DNA from: Bacillota bacterium | GTDB taxonomy: Bacteria > Bacillota_I > Bacilli_A > RFN20 > CAG-826 | Reading direction: 5' to 3' | DNA: 5,144 nucleotides | Assembly: GCA_026387995.1 (NCBI GenBank) | Contig: JAPLKQ010000196.1 | Location: 1 to 5,144, forward strand | Shown: piece by piece, positions 3,532 to 5,144 of the stretch | Numbering within the stretch: the first letter of the stretch is position 1 | Layout of the letters: each line of letters begins with the position of its first letter | The notes under the pieces: generated by a model | Told to the model about the DNA's origin: nothing | The model's database searches: none | Seen by the model: only the letters and a program-made list of their open reading frames with translations | Made by a program: the position numbers and the translations under genes

Positions 3532-5144
3532 TTAATGCAACAACCCTTTGATGTGTTCTAACGCTTCGGCGACTTTGCTCTTGTCACGGCCTGAGCCAGA
3601 GGCTAAATCAGGACGTCCACCACCCGAACCGCCGAGTTGAGTGGCCAGTTCCTTAACAAGTAATCCGGCTTTCAGCCCATCTTTTATTGCAACGCCAGTG
3701 ACAGCCACCACAATAGGCAAGGCTTCTTTGTCCTCGCCAATCAGAACAATGACGGTATCAGAATAAATGCCTTTCAGAGAGTCCACTAATTTCATGAGTG
3801 TTTCACGTGAGGTTCCCGGAATAAACTTGGTCAGGATGCGATAACCGTTAAAAGTCGAAAATTCATCTTTCAAGGATTTACCTATAAGGGTCGCTTGCTT
3901 CTCTAGTAATACTTTATTTTCTTTATGTAATTCGTCTTTTTCGTTTAGTAACGATTTCACGCGGTCATTGACCTCGAAAACCGATGTAGAACCGACTAAA
4001 TCGCGAGTCATTCCAAGAATCGTTTCTTTATGTTTCAGTAATTCGTAGGCATGAAGGCCGGTTCGGGCTTGAATACGGCGGATACCCGCAGCAATACTTT
4101 CTTCGTACTCGATTGCAAAGACCCCGATATCCAATGAGTTTTTAACATGGGTCCCACCACAGAATTCGCGGGAAACGTCGCCAAAGCAAACCACACGAAC
4201 GACATCGCCGTATTTTTCGTCGAATAAAGAGATGGCGCCAGTTTTTTTGGCTTCGCTGATAGCCAATACTTTTGTTTCCTCAGGAATCGCAAGGTTGATA
4301 TATTCATTGACTTTCTTCTCAATTTCACGAAGTTCTGGCTCTTTGACTTTTTCATTATGGGAGAAGTCAAAACGGATGTACTCTTCGTTCACGAAAGATC
4401 CCTGTTGATGGATATGGTCTCCGAGCACTTCGATAAGCGCGCGTTGCAAGAAGTGCGCGGATGAGTGGTTTCTCATGGTCAGTAAACGTTTTTGTTGATC
4501 GATTTTCAGAGTAAAGATATCACCAACATGGACTTTTCCGAAACGGACGACGACATGATGCAAGTGTTGCTTGTTAGGCGCTTTTTGAACATCGGTGACT
4601 TCAAGCGAAGTCGTCGCGTTAATAATGTCGCCATGATCTGCGACTTGTCCGCCTGATTCAGCATAGAAATTCGTGTTATCAAAGACGACTTCGCCTTCTT
4701 CGTCAAGTTCAGTCACTTTAGCGCCGTTGACGAAAATGCCAATCACTTTTGCGGTCAAGTCGGCACTGTCATAGGTGAAAGATGATTTCGCGGTAAAGGC
4801 CATCAAGTCCTTGGCTTGCTTGTTCATGCTTTGTTGCGTCGAACGGGCTTGGCGAGCGCGTTCTTTCTGTTTCGTCATTTCTTCTTCAAACCCTTTAATA
4901 TCAACTTTTACATGGCTTTCACCGGCAATTTCAATCGTTAATTCAATCGGGAAACCATAGGTATCAGAAAGTTTAAAAGCATCGACCCCTTCAAGTACTG
5001 TTTTCTTTTCGATGAGCTTCCGGAGCATAGTTTCTCCGCTCGTCAGCGTGCGCATGAACTTTTCTTCTTCAGAAAGAATCATCTTGCTGACAACATCAAC
5101 TTTACCAGTCAGGTAAGGGTAATACTCGTGCATCATTTTGGCGA
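3532..5144 (-). CDS. alaS: Alanyl-tRNA synthetase, C-terminal part (5' end beyond window)
   Basis: The frame is open from the window edge (first whole codon at 5142-5140) to TAA at 3534-3532, giving the last 536 residues; the family is about 870-880 long. The ATG at 5136 is internal, not a start. Positions below count from the first whole codon. The end of the tRNA-recognition/aminoacylation part (to about 75) has FMRTLTSGETML and DTYGFPIELT. The editing domain follows, with FYAESGGQVADHGDI (159-173), HSSAH (226-230) and CGGTH (328-332); the His and Cys residues of these last two are the zinc-binding editing-site residues. A coiled-coil region (about 390-420) leads to the DHHA1 C-terminal domain with GGSGGGRPDLASGSG (504-518). 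AlaRS charges tRNA-Ala and clears Ser- and Gly-mischarged tRNA. No lesion is seen in the visible part. yqgF follows after 1 nt, so the two are probably cotranscribed; the small ireB/yrzL gene usual between them in Bacillus is absent. Confidence 0.97.
   Translation of the reverse strand, partial: AKMMHEYYPYLTGKVDVVSKMILSEEEKFMRTLTSGETMLRKLIEKKTVLEGVDAFKLSDTYGFPIELTIEIAGESHVKVDIKGFEEEMTKQKERARQARSTQQSMNKQAKDLMAFTAKSSFTYDSADLTAKVIGIFVNGAKVTELDEEGEVVFDNTNFYAESGGQVADHGDIINATTSLEVTDVQKAPNKQHLHHVVVRFGKVHVGDIFTLKIDQQKRLLTMRNHSSAHFLQRALIEVLGDHIHQQGSFVNEEYIRFDFSHNEKVKEPELREIEKKVNEYINLAIPEETKVLAISEAKKTGAISLFDEKYGDVVRVVCFGDVSREFCGGTHVKNSLDIGVFAIEYEESIAAGIRRIQARTGLHAYELLKHKETILGMTRDLVGSTSVFEVNDRVKSLLNEKDELHKENKVLLEKQATLIGKSLKDEFSTFNGYRILTKFIPGTSRETLMKLVDSLKGIYSDTVIVLIGEDKEALPIVVAVTGVAIKDGLKAGLLVKELATQLGGSGGGRPDLASGSGRDKSKVAEALEHIKGLLH

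Noticed and set aside
5134..5136. ATG at 5136 as the start of a 534-residue protein.
   Set aside because: The frame continues upstream to the window edge and the protein begins in the middle of the alanyl-tRNA synthetase family pattern, so the gene is cut by the window.
1..5144. A previously undescribed system in the window.
   Set aside because: Every gene falls into a known family, and I saw no unexplained ORF, repeat array or mobile element. The unusual parts are the yqgF lesion, the embedded terminator and the gene order.

Overview
The window looks like chromosomal DNA of a low-to-mid GC Gram-positive bacterium (Bacillota, Bacilli side). Three things point there: strong AGGAGG-type ribosome binding sites, gene blocks known from Bacillus-like genomes (alaS-yqgF-yrzB; comEA-comEC), and a paired short-chain chromate transporter. 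TGA acts as a normal stop (comEA and chrA1 end in TGA), so this is not a genome with the mycoplasma code. A deep-branching Mollicute-like or Erysipelotrichia-like relative is possible, but the sequence alone does not settle it. The genes look like core and light accessory functions; I see no phage, CRISPR, toxin-antitoxin or other defence system.

Layout. Positions 1-357 (minus) hold the N-terminal part of ComEC, the competence DNA channel, cut by the window edge. It overlaps by 4 nt the 3' end of comEA (354-878, minus), the membrane-anchored DNA receptor. A well-formed intrinsic terminator (952-979, minus) separates comEA from greA (984-1460, minus), a transcript-cleavage factor. A divergent promoter region (1461-1665) separates greA from two plus-strand half-size ChrA genes (1666-2247 and 2244-2816), translationally coupled through ATGA. 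Only 3 nt beyond chrA2, on the opposite strand, ends a cluster transcribed as alaS (3532-5144, cut at its 5' end) - yqgF/ruvX (3138-3530, frameshifted) - yrzB-like DUF1292 gene (2820-3089).

Two points stand out. First, yqgF carries a perfect 8-bp tandem duplication (3178-3193). It shifts the frame after residue 115 and replaces the conserved C-terminal helix, with its acidic residue, by 15 unrelated residues. Removing one copy restores a normal 148-residue RuvX that overlaps the yrzB start. Second, the terminator of the alaS-yqgF-yrzB cluster appears to lie inside the 3' coding part of chrA2 on the opposite strand: a 9-bp stem with a six-U tail, whose one non-Watson-Crick pair is a G-U wobble only in the minus-strand RNA.

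How the genes work together: ComEA and ComEC form the DNA uptake path. AlaS, YqgF and GreA serve translation, RNA processing and transcription. The ChrA pair is probably a two-subunit oxyanion (chromate) exporter, placed in reverse orientation within an otherwise minus-strand run of housekeeping genes.
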